A stretch of 64,000 nucleotides of DNA from NCBI GenBank assembly GCA_028274465.1, contig CM051457.1:32151313-32215312 (forward strand), in the 5' to 3' direction. The stretch comes from Plantago ovata. Its lineage: Eukaryota > Streptophyta > Magnoliopsida > Lamiales > Plantaginaceae. Positions 9,611-20,973 of this stretch are shown piece after piece. Within the stretch, counting starts at the first letter, position 1, and every line of letters starts with the position of its first letter. The notes beneath the pieces were generated by a model, which saw only the letters and a program-made list of their open reading frames with translations, made no database searches and had not been told where the DNA came from. A program made the position numbers and the translations under genes.

Positions 9611-11614
9611 TTACCTGCTGCTATCGTTTGAGACCACATTGTTAAATTTCCCACTCGGATGTCTTACCTTTAAACTGCCATGTTTCACGAGCTTTGGTAG
9701 AAACAGAGTGTTAAACATTTCCTCCAATGATATTGCTGTATATTTCGCATACTTGCTGGCACTCGCATCTTGATCAACCAACGGGCCATAATTTTGCATG
9801 TAACTTCGGTAAACAGGCACAACTGTCTGGATTATAACCTGGCATAATTTCTCCCGTAACTCTGGATCCACAATAATCCAATTCGACTGCTTCTTATGCA
9901 TTTCATCAAAAGCTTGGTTGAAAGCTTTCAACCTCTGTTTTACCAAATTGCGAGCAGTTGCACGCCCACCTGAAAACAAAATTAAACCTTCGCGGCTCAA
10001 AAGGGTTGGAAGTTTGGCCCAGCTCTCACGCAAGAACATATTGAAAAAGTACTCCTTATACTGCTCATGTTCCTTTAACCAAGTTTCTCCAAGAAAACCC
10101 CCAAGTTTCGTGCCTCTCAAGTGCTTGTACAGATGCCAGTGATTGTTCATCAGGAACAGATATGAAGCGACCGCATCATCATAACCCTTGGACCATGTTT
10201 CGAGGTTTAACTCAATAGCTTTAACTAAATTCAAAAGCTCATTAGTGAGGATTTTTTCTTGAAACTTTTCTTGCTTCCAACTTCTCTCGATGACTAGAAC
10301 TTGGGTAAGGATTGGTTTGTAGTCATTCCCCAGAAGCTTATTGCAGTAATCAGTTATAAACGTGACCACTCTAGGTATACTGCAATCAGGAGGCGGTGGG
10401 GTATGCCGCTGCAATTCAACTTGAACCAAAAGCTCCCAGAAAATCTCACATGCCCCTTCAATCACCTTCTTGATTAACTCCCTTGTTAGGTTTTGAATCT
10501 CAGCACAGGGAGCTCCACCAAACAGTCGGTTAAAATCTGATCTTAACTTACTTAAGGATGCAAAAATATCAAGTAGTTTCAGTAACTTAATAGGATCTTT
10601 CTTACTTTCAGTTACCGTTTTTCCGAAATGCAAGAAAGCAAGGAACCCTGCTTGGGCAGCTATATTTGCGAAACAAGTCTTCCAGACATCCAGGCCCATC
10701 CTTTCAAACACGTCATTGCAAAGTTTGTACTCGGCTTCAAACAAGTGCTTCACCGCAAACTCCAAATGCCTGCCCCACTGAGATATGTACACCTCTATGC
10801 TCGCGACATCATTAAATTCAGAAACTGATATTTCAAGATAATCCAAATTTAGTGCCCGCAAACTAGCCCTGACGTTCGAACTCCTCACCTCAACATAAAT
10901 TGCTATACAATTGTCAAGCCTGTTGTTCGCAATTAACCTGCCTAAAATAGCCTGTAACTTCTGAATAACACTGACCGGCAAAGGTGACGGGGCGATAACC
11001 TCCTGCTCGCCAGGCAAGGGCGGAGATGACATAGGCAAAGGTATACTGTTCTCGGTTAACAACCGCCGAAATTCATTCTCCAGTCGATCCAACGCTGCTT
11101 CGAGTAACCGTCCATCAAGGCGGCCCTTTTCTTCTCCAGCCTCCAATTCTCGAAGATTCTTAAGTGATTTCTTTAAACCGGAAATAAACCGTTCATCCGC
11201 CACACTATGATCCTCCAGATACTCCACAATATCCGCCAACCACTGAATCGCCATCCCACAATTATCCCCCAGAAATCTCAATGCCTCTTCTAGCCGTTTC
11301 AGCACACTAAGATACCCCGGAAGATCCGATTGAGGATCAGATAACGACTTCTCAAGCCCATGAATGGCATCAAAAACCTTAAGAACCGCAGCCGCAGGGA
11401 CTACAGCTCGATTAATATGACCACAAACAGTAGTAAGAGCATCCGTAGGAGCCCGTATAGGCCGAATCGCCACTTCTAAAGAAGGTAACCTCTGGTTAAT
11501 CTCTTGCAACCTAGGCCCAGCTTGTTCTAAAGACAATCTCAAAGCCATAGATTTCTCCAATCCGGCTTTCAAGGACTTCCTAGCAGATAACAAATTCTCA
11601 ATCCCTTCATCCAT
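9611..11614 (-). CDS. EXO70G1: Exocyst subunit EXO70, G-clade-like
   Basis: Intronless 667-aa frame, ATG at 11614, stop at 9611. EXO70 is the plasma-membrane-binding subunit of the exocyst, which tethers Golgi-derived vesicles before SNARE fusion; plants have many paralogues. The N-terminal helical region (1-190) is followed by the Pfam Exo70 domain (about 270-650), with hallmarks such as LETWSKGYDDA, LRESWAKL, FDEMHKKQSNWIV-type and YRSYMQNYGPL, and the usual Tyr/Lys-rich end SKYAKYTAISLEEMF. Length fits the family (600-700 aa). A single-exon CDS excludes the multi-exon EXO70A1 type. The clade G call rests on remembered similarity of the N-terminus (GPRLQEINQRLPSLE) and on a neighbouring WRKY11-like gene as in Arabidopsis. 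Family certain; clade likely. Confidence 0.9.
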   Translation of the reverse strand: MDEGIENLLSARKSLKAGLEKSMALRLSLEQAGPRLQEINQRLPSLEVAIRPIRAPTDALTTVCGHINRAVVPAAAVLKVFDAIHGLEKSLSDPQSDLPGYLSVLKRLEEALRFLGDNCGMAIQWLADIVEYLEDHSVADERFISGLKKSLKNLRELEAGEEKGRLDGRLLEAALDRLENEFRRLLTENSIPLPMSSPPLPGEQEVIAPSPLPVSVIQKLQAILGRLIANNRLDNCIAIYVEVRSSNVRASLRALNLDYLEISVSEFNDVASIEVYISQWGRHLEFAVKHLFEAEYKLCNDVFERMGLDVWKTCFANIAAQAGFLAFLHFGKTVTESKKDPIKLLKLLDIFASLSKLRSDFNRLFGGAPCAEIQNLTRELIKKVIEGACEIFWELLVQVELQRHTPPPPDCSIPRVVTFITDYCNKLLGNDYKPILTQVLVIERSWKQEKFQEKILTNELLNLVKAIELNLETWSKGYDDAVASYLFLMNNHWHLYKHLRGTKLGGFLGETWLKEHEQYKEYFFNMFLRESWAKLPTLLSREGLILFSGGRATARNLVKQRLKAFNQAFDEMHKKQSNWIIVDPELREKLCQVIIQTVVPVYRSYMQNYGPLVDQDASASKYAKYTAISLEEMFNTLFLPKLVKHGSLKVRHPSGKFNNVVSNDSSR

Positions 11615-11619
11615 TAGGC

Positions 11620-12029
11620 CTAAATTAGATCACACACAACTTATCTATCTCCCCACGAGCTAATCCCAATTACTCACCAACTACACCAAGACCAAAACTT
11701 TTTTGCACCTTCTCTTCTTATTTCTCCCTTTCCCACCAACCATTTAACGGAAATGGGAAAAATTCAATCTGGGCTCTAGTCAAAACCAACTTCCATTCTT
11801 TCCCATCACCCAATAGTTCAACCAAATCTTGAAAAACAGAAAAAATAAAAAAAGACTGAATATATCAACAAGTTGGATTCTGTGCAAGCCTAACAAGCAA
11901 AAATCCTACTAAAAATTAGCCGTTTTTCGTGTATACAAGCACCAAATGTTGACACCGTCTTAAAATATGTAACAGAACATGAAATGATAAAGAAAGATTC
12001 AAAAAAAGAAAGAAACAAAAAAAACTCAC
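11620..12029 (-). other. Predicted leader intron of the EXO70 gene
   Basis: On the minus strand a donor CCG|GTGAGTTTT lies at 12030/12029 and an acceptor CTAATTTAG lies at 11620, five bases before the ATG. This gives a 410-nt 5'-UTR intron. The presumed first exon (about 12030-12290) is purine-rich with a GA repeat, typical of a plant leader. Confidence 0.5.
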
Positions 12030-12299
12030 CGGAAAGTGGGGGAATTGGGTTGGAATGAGGTAACGGAATGAGAGCCCACGGCGAAAAAGGAGTGGAGGGG
12101 AAGAACCCTAAATCGGGAAGTGAAAAAGGAAAGCTTTTGGGGAAGAATGTTTGCTCAAGGCAGATGAACCGTGTAGCTAGACTGGCACTAGTAAAAATGG
12201 GATTGCTTTAATTTGTTTTCTTCTACTTTTCTTTACTTTTTTCTCTGTTCCTTTTCTTTTGTCTGTGTCTTTCGAGGAGAGAGAGAGATAAAATGAGAG

Positions 12300-13055
12300 T
12301 AATAATTAATTAAATATAGGATTTTTTTTAATTTTTTTTACAGCTCAAGAAATTTCATGGTATATTGCAATTGGCTCCTGCACCGTCATTCATGATCAGA
12401 TTTCTATCCTTTTCAACCCGAAAATGTTTATTAATTGCTTTCCCATACAAAATAAATATTTCTATTTACTCTATTACAGTTGTTTATGACTTTTATGTAT
12501 AAAGCAGGTTAAATTTGGATGATATACTGGCTGTTTGGAGCCCGATTCCAAAACTCAATTCGGCAAAACTAATTTAAGGAGGAATAATAAAGTCTATTAA
12601 GGAGATGGAGAGGAATTGTGTTTGAAGTTAAATTAAGGGAAAAATAAATGTATATAGTAGGGTAATAATTAGGTTTAAGAAGTAATGTTTTTGTTTTGTT
12701 TTGTACCAGGTACGGAATTTGAGTAGAATACGTGGTGAAGATTTTATTTATGGATGTAAAATAATAGTAAAAGTAAATTAAAAAAAAAGGTCAAAATCTG
12801 AAGAAAAAAAAATCTCAAGTAGAATTTTGGGATGAATAGTACTGAGTCTATTTTGGAATTGAACTCCAAACATGAAACTCAATTAAGGAGCTCCAAAAGA
12901 GTTCCTTAATTGAGCTCCAAACGTACCGATAGATGTTAACACATTTTAAACTTTAAGAACCGTTTTAAAGTAGGAGACTTATGTTATGTGATGGAATAAT
13001 TTGTGTACAATCTTATTCAAAGACCTTGATTTCTTGCATTAACATGGAGAAACCA
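12300..13055. other. Intergenic, promoter side of EXO70
   Basis: AT-rich sequence without recognisable genes. GAGCTCCAAA-type motifs recur between 12530 and 12930, suggesting an old small repeat whose boundaries I cannot define. Confidence 0.4.
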
Positions 13056-13059
13056 ATAG

Positions 13060-13330
13060 GGTCCGGCATCAAGAAATCCTAAGGGGCACCCTTGATAAGT
13101 TCATAAGATTGAAGACGGTACAAGCAAGCTTTGTGTATAGGGAGTGCAATGGGGTTGTTGATCACTTGGCTAATGAGGGAAGAAAAAGAACGTTTGGTCA
13201 CTCTCAGGCTTCTATTCTAGATGATCAGGCCTTTACTTTTGTCTGGAATATGCTCCCTGTTTGGTTATGTAATATTTTGCATTTAAATGATGTTACTCTA
13301 GTACGGTTTTTACCTAACTCTATTTCCTAA
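13060..13330 (+). pseudogene. LINE-type RNase H (RVT_3) fragment
   Basis: The frame at 13109-13330 contains FVYRECNGVVDHLANEG, matching the C-terminal RNase H-like domain (active-site helix region, ..R.CN.VAD.LA..) of plant non-LTR retrotransposons. Only the last 70 or so residues are present, followed by a stop; upstream the frame is broken. An isolated 3' LINE scrap with no function expected. Confidence 0.65.
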
Positions 13331-13866
13331 TTTCGTAATGAATGTTTCCCTTTTGAAAACAAAAAGAATGAATTATGAAATGGAATGAATAAATATGTAT
13401 CTATGAGAAAAGAATGTGTTAATGTATACAAGAAAATGTATATTTATTAATAATGTGAATTTATAATGGAATTTTAAAAACAAAAATAAGAATCTTTTTT
13501 TTTTTTGGAAAATGGGGAGTGATTTCTTTTCTTTTTTACCAAATTGAACTAGTAAAAACATTTCAGATCTTTACATACAAAAAAAAAAAAAAAAAAAAGA
13601 AGAGAACTCTTCATATCATTATAAAATTGTTATTCCCTTTAAACTCAACTTTTTTTACTTTCTCACATTATTTAAATATCTCTCATACACACATCATGTA
13701 GTACATAGTACATACCTACCATTTGTTTCAAAAATAAATAAAGAGTACATACCATGTGTTTCCTCTCTTTTATTGCCAAATGGACTGACTCCAACTTTTA
13801 TTCGTTTTTTTCAATACTAGTAAATTAACACGCGGTACCGCGTAAGTGTAATCGAATTCCAAATGT
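13330..13866. other. AT-rich intergenic, poly(A) tracts
   Basis: Contains an A20 run near 13580 and T-rich stretches; no gene. The A tract may be the tail of a retroposed sequence, but no body is recognisable. Confidence 0.4.
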
Positions 13867-13930
13867 CAATATCTAATATATTTATTATAAAGTTAGTTCA
13901 ATATCTAATATATTTATTATAAAGTTAGTT
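13867..13930. repeat. Exact tandem repeat, 2 x 32 bp
   Basis: Two identical 32-base units starting CAATATCTAATATATTTATT (13867-13898 and 13899-13930). The perfect identity indicates a recent duplication. It is in non-coding AT-rich DNA. Confidence 0.95.
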
Positions 13931-15340
13931 CACGTGACCTTTTCTCTTATCAATTTGTTAGAGTACAATTGTCTCGTAAGTAATTGTAACTATTACATTC
14001 TTTTAATTAATTAATTAAAATTAGAAAAGATTAATTAAGTAGTGATCTTAGTGGGAAAAAACTAATTTTTGCAACTACTTTTGAACATTTGATTAGTATA
14101 TAGTATAGATTTGAACACTCTTTTTCTAAGTTGTTATTTATTCAATACTAGATAAATTTTACGAAGCAAACTACGTATATACGATTCATACAAGTGAATA
14201 ACTACTGTGGCGGGATGTCCCAAATCTGAGGTAACGATACAAGAGACTCATTACCGTGAAAGGGTGAACTACTTAATTGCTAAACAAAGCACGGCCTAGC
14301 TTGGATAAAAAGTTCGTTGTTGAGTTGACTTTTCGATAAACCACTTGTAATTTTAAGTCTTCAAAAGTTCTCAACAACTTCTTGATGTAAGTAGGTCATG
14401 TGCGCTCTAAACTGGTACCATATCCCTGCAAAGACATGAAAAAGCATAATACGAATGAGGGCGGAACCATAAACTATTTAATAATTTGATACTTTGTATA
14501 AAGCTGTGAGATTATTAAAAACATAGAATACTAATATTACATGCGTATGTCCATTTTTAGGTTGCTCTTGCTCGGTTAGGTCATGCATGCGTCACATATT
14601 GTAGATTGTCATCTAATTTGCCAACTAAATCAAGACCACCATCCTCTATTGAAACAGATGCAACCTCATGATTCCTTGATTCAATTATTAGATCATAACG
14701 ACGTTGTACCATTACATCAACCACAATGCAAGTAAAATCCACTTGAGATCGTACCTTATGTGGGATACTCGCCTCCATCAGTTTGACTACCACTATCTCA
14801 TCAACAATCTCATTTGTGATAGGGAAGTGATATAGTTGAAGCACAATTTTTAGTGCCAGAGCAACCTATGGGCACTACCCTCTCATGCCAAGATGAAGAA
14901 ATATCTCATCAGACATAAATCAAGAAGTAAATCACGAACTATGATTATCCCTCCTAAAAATAACTACATCCCTCCCACTGAAAAATAATAGAATGATGCA
15001 ATTACCAACACTAAATCATGCTTCATAGTTTATTCACCCATACCAAAAGAAAGCGGGGGACTTTCACTTGCCAGAGCTTTCCGACTAATGATTTTTCTTG
15101 CTAGACATTTGTCCATGTGATTTCAATTTTTATGCTACGATTTTTTGAGGAAGTTGTGTTATTTCAAATGATAACATATGGCGGTGGTGCTTCCATACTT
15201 GCCTCCATGGAGCGATGATCATTTCCTATTCACGTACATCAGTTTTGGAATAAAGATAGTTTTTTATTCCGTAGTCAATGAAATTCAACGTCTCAAATAC
15301 ATATAACTGGAAAAACGAAAAAACAGAATGATCAAAACAA
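13931..15340. other. Intergenic, no recognised gene
   Basis: A minus-strand frame at 14581-14844 (87 codons) resembles nothing I know and lacks supporting features. Some AT tracts occur (TTAATTAATTAA near 14005). Nothing else supportable. Confidence 0.4.
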
Positions 15341-15349
15341 GACAGACTA

Positions 15350-16721
15350 ATGAGCTAATCTAGGGAAACCAAAGAGAGATTTGCAAGCTTCCTGGAGTTT
15401 TCATATCCGCCCAGCATCTGCCAATGGTATTCCTCACCACATTGCGCAACAGAAGATTCATATCATGCGTTTGATTCTGAAAAACTCTTATGTTTCGCTC
15501 TAGCCATATCGCATATACAAATTCTATACACAACACCTTAAAGATCCTATTTTTTGATTTTTACCTTTCACTCGCAGCGCAGAGGAATGCAATTTGCTGC
15601 TGCCAATTTCCAGAGATAGCATTTAAGCCATACCATCGAAGAAGAGCAGTGCAGGCTTCCGCAATCTTCACACAGTTGAAAAGTAAATGATCCAGAGTCT
15701 CTACCTCTCTTGCACATAAAATACAAAGGGGATCCACTTGAATCTGAAATTTTATAAGCCGATCTTTAGTAGAGAGTCTCTGCCAAAGTACTAGCCAAAG
15801 ACAGAACTTGGCTCTAGGCGTAGCACGATTGTTCATCATAAAATCTTTCCAAGGAACTTTCAAGATAGATGTTCGAATAATAAGATAAGCGGACTGCTTA
15901 TCGAAATGCTCCTTATCCATCAGTTCTCTCCGGTCCCCAGAATTAGTAACTAAATCCCTGCATTTCAATGCCTTTTTGAAGAAATACGATGCCTGAGGCG
16001 GCACAAACATCGTCATCACCTCAGAATTCTTGATGTAGTATTCATGCATCCACTTTATCCAAAGTTTATTGGACTTCTTATTGATTGCCCAAAGGAGTTT
16101 CACGAATGAAAGCTTGTTCCAGCTGGGGAGATGCAATAGTCCCAATCCCCCTTCTCCTTTTGATCTACAAACAGAGTCCCAAGAAACCAAAGAACGCTTA
16201 CTATCACCTGCTTGACCAGTCCATAAAAACTTACGACACAAACTCTCCACAGCTGTCATTACCTTCTTGGGGAAGTAGAAGATGTGCCCCCAATAATGTT
16301 GAATCGAATAAAGTACACTTTGTATGAGTTGTACTCTACCGCCATAACTCAACATTTTCGAGGTCCAGTGGTTAATTCGACTTAGCATTTTCTCCAAGAG
16401 TGGCTGGTACTGGGTAATTGATAATCTTTTTGCATTAAGAGGAATACCAAGATAGCGGAAAGATAACTTACCCAACTTAAGCTGGCTGTAATTCAGGATG
16501 CTGACTTTCACTTCATCCTTGACACCAGCTATGTAGATCTCACTTTTATTGCAATTTTCTATAAGGCCTGAGGTCCTACTGAATAAATCAAATCGATCAT
16601 TGACTGAATTAAGAGTACCCTTACTGAACAGCAACAAGTCATCAGCAAACACTAAATGTGTTATTTTCAACTTATCACACTTTAGATGAAATCTATAAAG
16701 AGAAGAACTAGGTTAGCCTTG
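15350..16721 (-). pseudogene. LINE reverse transcriptase, 3' half, truncated by a CACTA element
   Basis: Non-LTR retrotransposon ORF2 remnant. The main frame (16670 to 15561) starts within the RT palm at KITHLVFADDLLLFSKG, where FADD is the catalytic motif. It continues through the thumb (SYGGRVQLIQSVL) and ends with the zinc-binding zf-RVT region (RATPRAKFCLWL; CILC..HLLFNC). After a frameshift near 15550 a tail such as YAIWLERNIRVFQ is readable to about 15360. Upstream, QG*PSSSLYRFHLKCDK is readable to about 16730, then coding stops exactly where the CACTA terminus CACTACAAAAAA begins (16722). The N-terminal RT and endonuclease are absent, and I do not find them beyond the CACTA block. Dead copy. 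Confidence 0.85.
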
Positions 16722-16734
16722 CACTACAAAAAAT

Positions 16735-16985
16735 CCGTCGGATACCGACGGATAAAATAAAGGATTTTATCCGTCGGTATTTACCGACGTATCGCTCCCC
16801 GTTACCGACGGATGACGGATAACAAACAAAGTTGACCACTTTGTTCGTCATCTGTCGCTAAAGAGGACCTATCCGTCGGTAATTTAGCGACGGATAACGT
16901 TATCCGTCACTGAATTACCAGTTTTAATTAAAAAAAAAAAAAACAAAGCTTACCGTCGGATAACATTATCCGTCGGTAATCTTCA
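16735..16985. repeat. Left subterminal repeat array of CACTA copy 1
   Basis: About eight direct and inverted copies of TACCGACGGAT/ATCCGTCGGTA, plus one hairpin with a TTGACC loop (16822-16848). Such arrays bind the TNPA/TNP1-type protein in En/Spm elements. Confidence 0.85.
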
Positions 16986-17796
16986 CTATATCGCACCGGC
17001 AGTCTTCTTCTTCTCCGTTCTTCTTCTTCCTCCATTCTTCTTCTTCTTCATTTTTCTCTCTTCTCATCTCCATTTCTCCTTCAAAACTCCACCATTTTCA
17101 TCCATTTTGGTAGCAAATTGAAGCTTATTGCACAAGCAACAAGGAACAACCTTCAATTCGAAGTTTTTTTAGTCAATTTGTGCAAAATCAAAGGTATGAA
17201 CTCTAACCCTTATTTGATTTTTAATTTGGGAATTATCCAATTGTTTGTTAAATTGTCAAATGTATGTTACATAGTAGTTGATACAAGTCTATTTTGCTTA
17301 AATGTGTAGTTGATTGTTGTTAAAATTGAGTAATGAATCGATTTTGGGATTTTGTTAATTTGGGGATTTCTTAAATTATGGAAATGTATGTTAGTATTAA
17401 GTAGATATTAGTTGTTATAGTTGAATGTTAGTTTTGGATTATGTTAATTTGGGTTTGTTAATTAAAATCGAGACTTAGATCAATTTAGGGCTTTTTTTAG
17501 TTTTGTATTTGATCGAATTTCATGTTCCATAACTAGCTTATGTACTTATATAAGGTTAATTTTGTAGTTGAATACGATAAAATTGAGTAATTTATGAAAA
17601 TCGAGACTTGTAGCTCAATTTGGGGGTTTTGAAATAAAGTGAAAATGGGTTCGAGATGATGATATGATGATGATGTTAGGTTAGAGATGATGTTCATATG
17701 GTTGTTGTTGACAATGCTAGGCTAGAGATGATGTTGTTGATGGTTGGTTGATTGGTGATAAGGTTGATGATGTTAGGCTAGAGATGATGTTGTTAT

Positions 17797-18471
17797 ATGG
17801 TTGATTGGTACTTTAAAGAACGTTGTTTGGAGAATGATCCAATAATGGCAGATGATACTATTGAGTACTTACGACAAAAACAAGTGGAAACTGAATTTCC
17901 ACAATGGTTTGGTGCATATGCAAGAAATCCTGCCAACAATATCACATGTCCTTACGTACTAGCTCTAGCAAGTGGTCCTTTGAGGGGGGCCGTGACATTC
18001 ACATCGTACGTAGTAAATGGACTTAGGTTTGACACGCACGGCAGGTCATTGCACAAAGAAACTGCCAACAGTGGGGTTTCTATGCTTGGGGCAGATATAG
18101 GAGGAGAGGGGCAGGATTTCTTTGGTACCCTTAGACGGATTGTTCGTATTGAATATCCAGGTGTACCTTTGAAACGTACAGTTCTATTTGAGGTTGACTG
18201 GTACGACCCTTCTCCAGATTGTACGAAAACACATGCGAATTATGATTTGGTTGAGATCAACCAGAAGAAGAAGTACAAAAAGTACGAGCCATTTGTGTTA
18301 GCCAGTCAAGCAACACAAGTTGTCTACTTTCCCTATCCAGGTGTGTCTAAGGCCAAGGGTGATTGGTTGGGTGTGATACCCATACGTGCTCGTTCCAAGA
18401 TTGAGTATATAGAGAAGGACGAGTCCATAACCAACTCATTCCAGTCGGATTTAGTGGATGATGTAGCATGA
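17797..18471 (+). pseudogene. TNP2 C-terminal fragment (DUF4216 domain) fused to leader sequence
   Basis: A 224-codon frame whose ATG (17797) belongs to the ATGGTTGATTGGT leader repeat; after about 17810 it encodes the C-terminal region of CACTA TNP2 transposase. DUF4216 is recognisable (VNGLRFDTHGR, GGEGQDFFGTLRRIVRIEY, TVLFEVDWYDP, YDLVEINQKKKY, PFVLASQATQVVYFPYP). A TGA at 18469 interrupts the frame; the same frame continues (RPIQDRDGQFAL..) to a donor-like site near 18555, so the stop is premature. The catalytic DDE part is absent, so no transposase activity is expected. Confidence 0.85.
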
Positions 18472-18686
18472 CGCCCTATACAGGATAGAGATGGGCAGTT
18501 TGCCCTGCACGAGGATCATTTTGTAGAGTTAGAGTTGGAGGAACCTTTAATTGGTAATAAATTATGTTGCTATGTCATTTATATGTATATTCAGTTGTAT
18601 GTGCATTTACGTTAATTGATAATGGTTTATATTGTACGTGCATATTTCCTATCATTATACTAACCTTGATATTGTTTTATTTGCAG

Positions 18687-20642
18687 ATGCCGAAACCTAG
18701 GTGCAACTACATTCCACCCGAGTTACGAGTTCCTGGAGCCCCAGGGTATGAGCAGGGTGTAGTTCCACCCATCATTGGATTCTCGGAGGGGAGTAGTTCC
18801 TCATCGTCAAACAGGAAGAAGAAGGCTAAGTTTGACCCATTTGCGAACCTACCTGATGATGGTTGACAATACGTGATGCCGGTCCTGGGTGCCATGTATA
18901 AGGGGAAGCCTGTTCTGTTCCCTAACGGGAAAGCTGCGTAAGTACACTTTCTGCTGTTTAGTTTATTGTTCAACTTGTGACATATTATGTATACTTTATT
19001 ATGCTTATTCATTCTTATTTGTATTTAACAATCATAATAGGTTTTACCCTGCCTCTGCCCATTCGAAGATCGGTGACATCATCACCCAGAAGTTCATCGC
19101 TCCAGCACCAACTGAGGACCGTGGTGGGGAGAAGTGGTCAAGGCTGCCTGACCATGTCATTGGCTTCTACTTCGATGAGCTGCGGGTATTGTAACAATCT
19201 TAAATGTTTAGTAAACGTTGTTTTATTTTTATTCTAAATTTACGTGAGTGGTATGTTAGCCACTATATTTGGGTGATATGTTAGTCACCATGTGTTAGTT
19301 GTTTTTTAGGGCAATGTGAGTGGTATGTTAGCCACTATATTTGGGTGATATGTTAGTCACCATTGTGCTTATGTTAATCTTGTTCTTGTTGTATTGATTG
19401 TTGTGTCGTTCTAAATTGTGACCTTTGGTTGTTTTGGTGGTTAGAAACACTACTACTTGCCAAACGTGCTATTGAAGGATCTTTGGTTTGTTTTCAACAC
19501 TGTTGGTGCTCGTTGTTACCGAGACAAGGTCCACGACCTTAAGGAGTCTCCTCGAGTGAAGCCTAGATTCATCCACGACAGCGAGTGGCCTCTGTGGTTG
19601 GCTTACTGGAGGACACAGGATGTCGAGGACCTAGCAAAACAGAACAAGAGGAATCGAGCACGGGCGGACAGAAGCAGCTCCGATGATGACGAGGACTATT
19701 CGACGCACCATCTCGGCACACAGTCTCAGGCCACTCGTGACCTCAATGCAGTAAGTTAACTTGTGCTTTACTCAAGTCACTTTCAATATTCTTACAATTT
19801 TATTGTAAACACTGACACTTATTACTTTGCAAAATGAACAGAGGCTCACTGGACAAGGATGTGAGTCGTACTTGACCATGGTGAAAAATGCCAAGTGCAA
19901 GAACGGCAAGTGGACATGCAAGAAAGCCCAGAAACTGAATGTAAGTACATAAATGAGTAGTTCGAGTTACTTGTACTGTATTTCTTTTTAAAAAGTTTGT
20001 ATATGTATTGTAATATATCAACTCATGTATTGCTTAACTGCTTGTAGGACGACGTTGAGGCTTTGTACAAGGTTAAGATGCAAGAGAAGGGTAACATACT
20101 TACGACGGAGAAAGAGAACGCTGCCTTGCTCGAGGTGAACCCTCCTGGCCCTAAGTGGTCGGTCTATGGCTTAGGGAACTTGGGACGTTCTCTTGCAGCT
20201 GAATCATTTCAGCGCTCATCCAGTTCTACCTCCAGCTCAGATTCTCGATTGGCTGAGGAGATGGCAACACTTAGGGCCGAGAATGCTAGGATTATGACCA
20301 TTCAGAACACACTTGTGTCTCAGGTATATTCACTTGTATGCTAAGATTATGTTGATATGTCATGTAGATGTATAACCACTTGTATGCTCATTTATATTGC
20401 TTGCATCTAGCATTCATATTCTTAACTACATCGATCATTACTTGTGTCAGGTGGAGACGCAGAACTGGGTGCTGAAGCAGCTGCTGGAGAAGCATCCCAT
20501 TGGCATAGACCCGTTCGCAGAGGGAGCTGTGTTTCAGACCGGGGAGGGGAGCCATGGTACGGCGGAGAGTGCGGGTTTGCAAGGCAGTTCTCATGCTCCT
20601 TCGAGTTCCAGTGGTCGTGGTTCTACTGGTCGTCGTTCTTAG
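18687..20642 (+). pseudogene. TNP1-like CACTA protein gene (Transposase_24), six exons, one stop
   Basis: Exons inferred from phase and GT-AG sites: 18687-18937, 19041-19185, 19445-19750, 19842-19940, 20048-20323, 20451-20642. Joined, they stay in one frame and encode about 420 aa: an N-terminal low-complexity part (GSSSSSSNRKKKAKF), the Transposase_24 domain (SRLPDHVIGFYFDELR, LWFVFNTVGARCY, WLAYWRTQ), a coiled-coil-like segment (EEMATLRAENARI) and a Ser/Gly-rich tail. This is the accessory DNA-binding protein of CACTA elements. A TGA at 18864 (GG*QYVMP) truncates it; CGA is the likely ancestral codon. It is otherwise intact, with no frameshift. Confidence 0.8.
19244..19363 (+). repeat. 48-bp direct repeat in the TNP1 intron
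   Basis: GTGAGTGGTATGTTAGCCAC... (48 bases) occurs identically at 19244-19291 and 19316-19363, separated by 24 bases, within the second TNP1 intron. Confidence 0.93.
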
Positions 20643-20865
20643 ATTTTGACATTTTAGTTGGGCATTTGTAGTACTATTGTAGAACTTTCACATTTACATT
20701 TGTAGTAAACGTTTTTCTATTTTGAAGAATCGAATTTTATTGAATTTTATTTTCAATTCAATTTTAATAATTTTTAATTTTTAGTACGTAAATTTATATT
20801 TATTCCCGATACACAGGTTGTTGTATAATTATTAAGAAAAATAATAAAAAAATTAAAAAAAAAAT

Positions 20866-20973
20866 ACCGACGGATAAAGTTATCCGCCGGTAAACATCAC
20901 TGACGGATAATTTTATCCGTCGGTCAGACGAATAAGGGCTGGTCAACGCCCTTATTCGTCAGTCCGTCGGTAT
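20866..20973. repeat. Right subterminal repeats of CACTA copy 1 with a perfect hairpin
   Basis: Four TCCGTCGGT/ACCGACGGA-type motifs plus GACGAATAAGGGC-tggtcaac-GCCCTTATTCGTC at 20927-20960, a perfect 13-bp stem with an 8-nt loop. The loop complements the GTTGACC of the left-end hairpins. Confidence 0.85.

Noticed and set aside
16722..16985. Regular short repeats resembling a CRISPR array
   Set aside because: Repeats are inverted and irregularly spaced subterminal transposon motifs in a eukaryotic genome.
18555..18700. Splicing of TNP2 directly into the TNP1 ATG exon as one fused protein
   Set aside because: Joining at the donor near 18555 to the acceptor before 18687 would read LIDAET then TAG, so it ends TNP2 rather than fusing the proteins.
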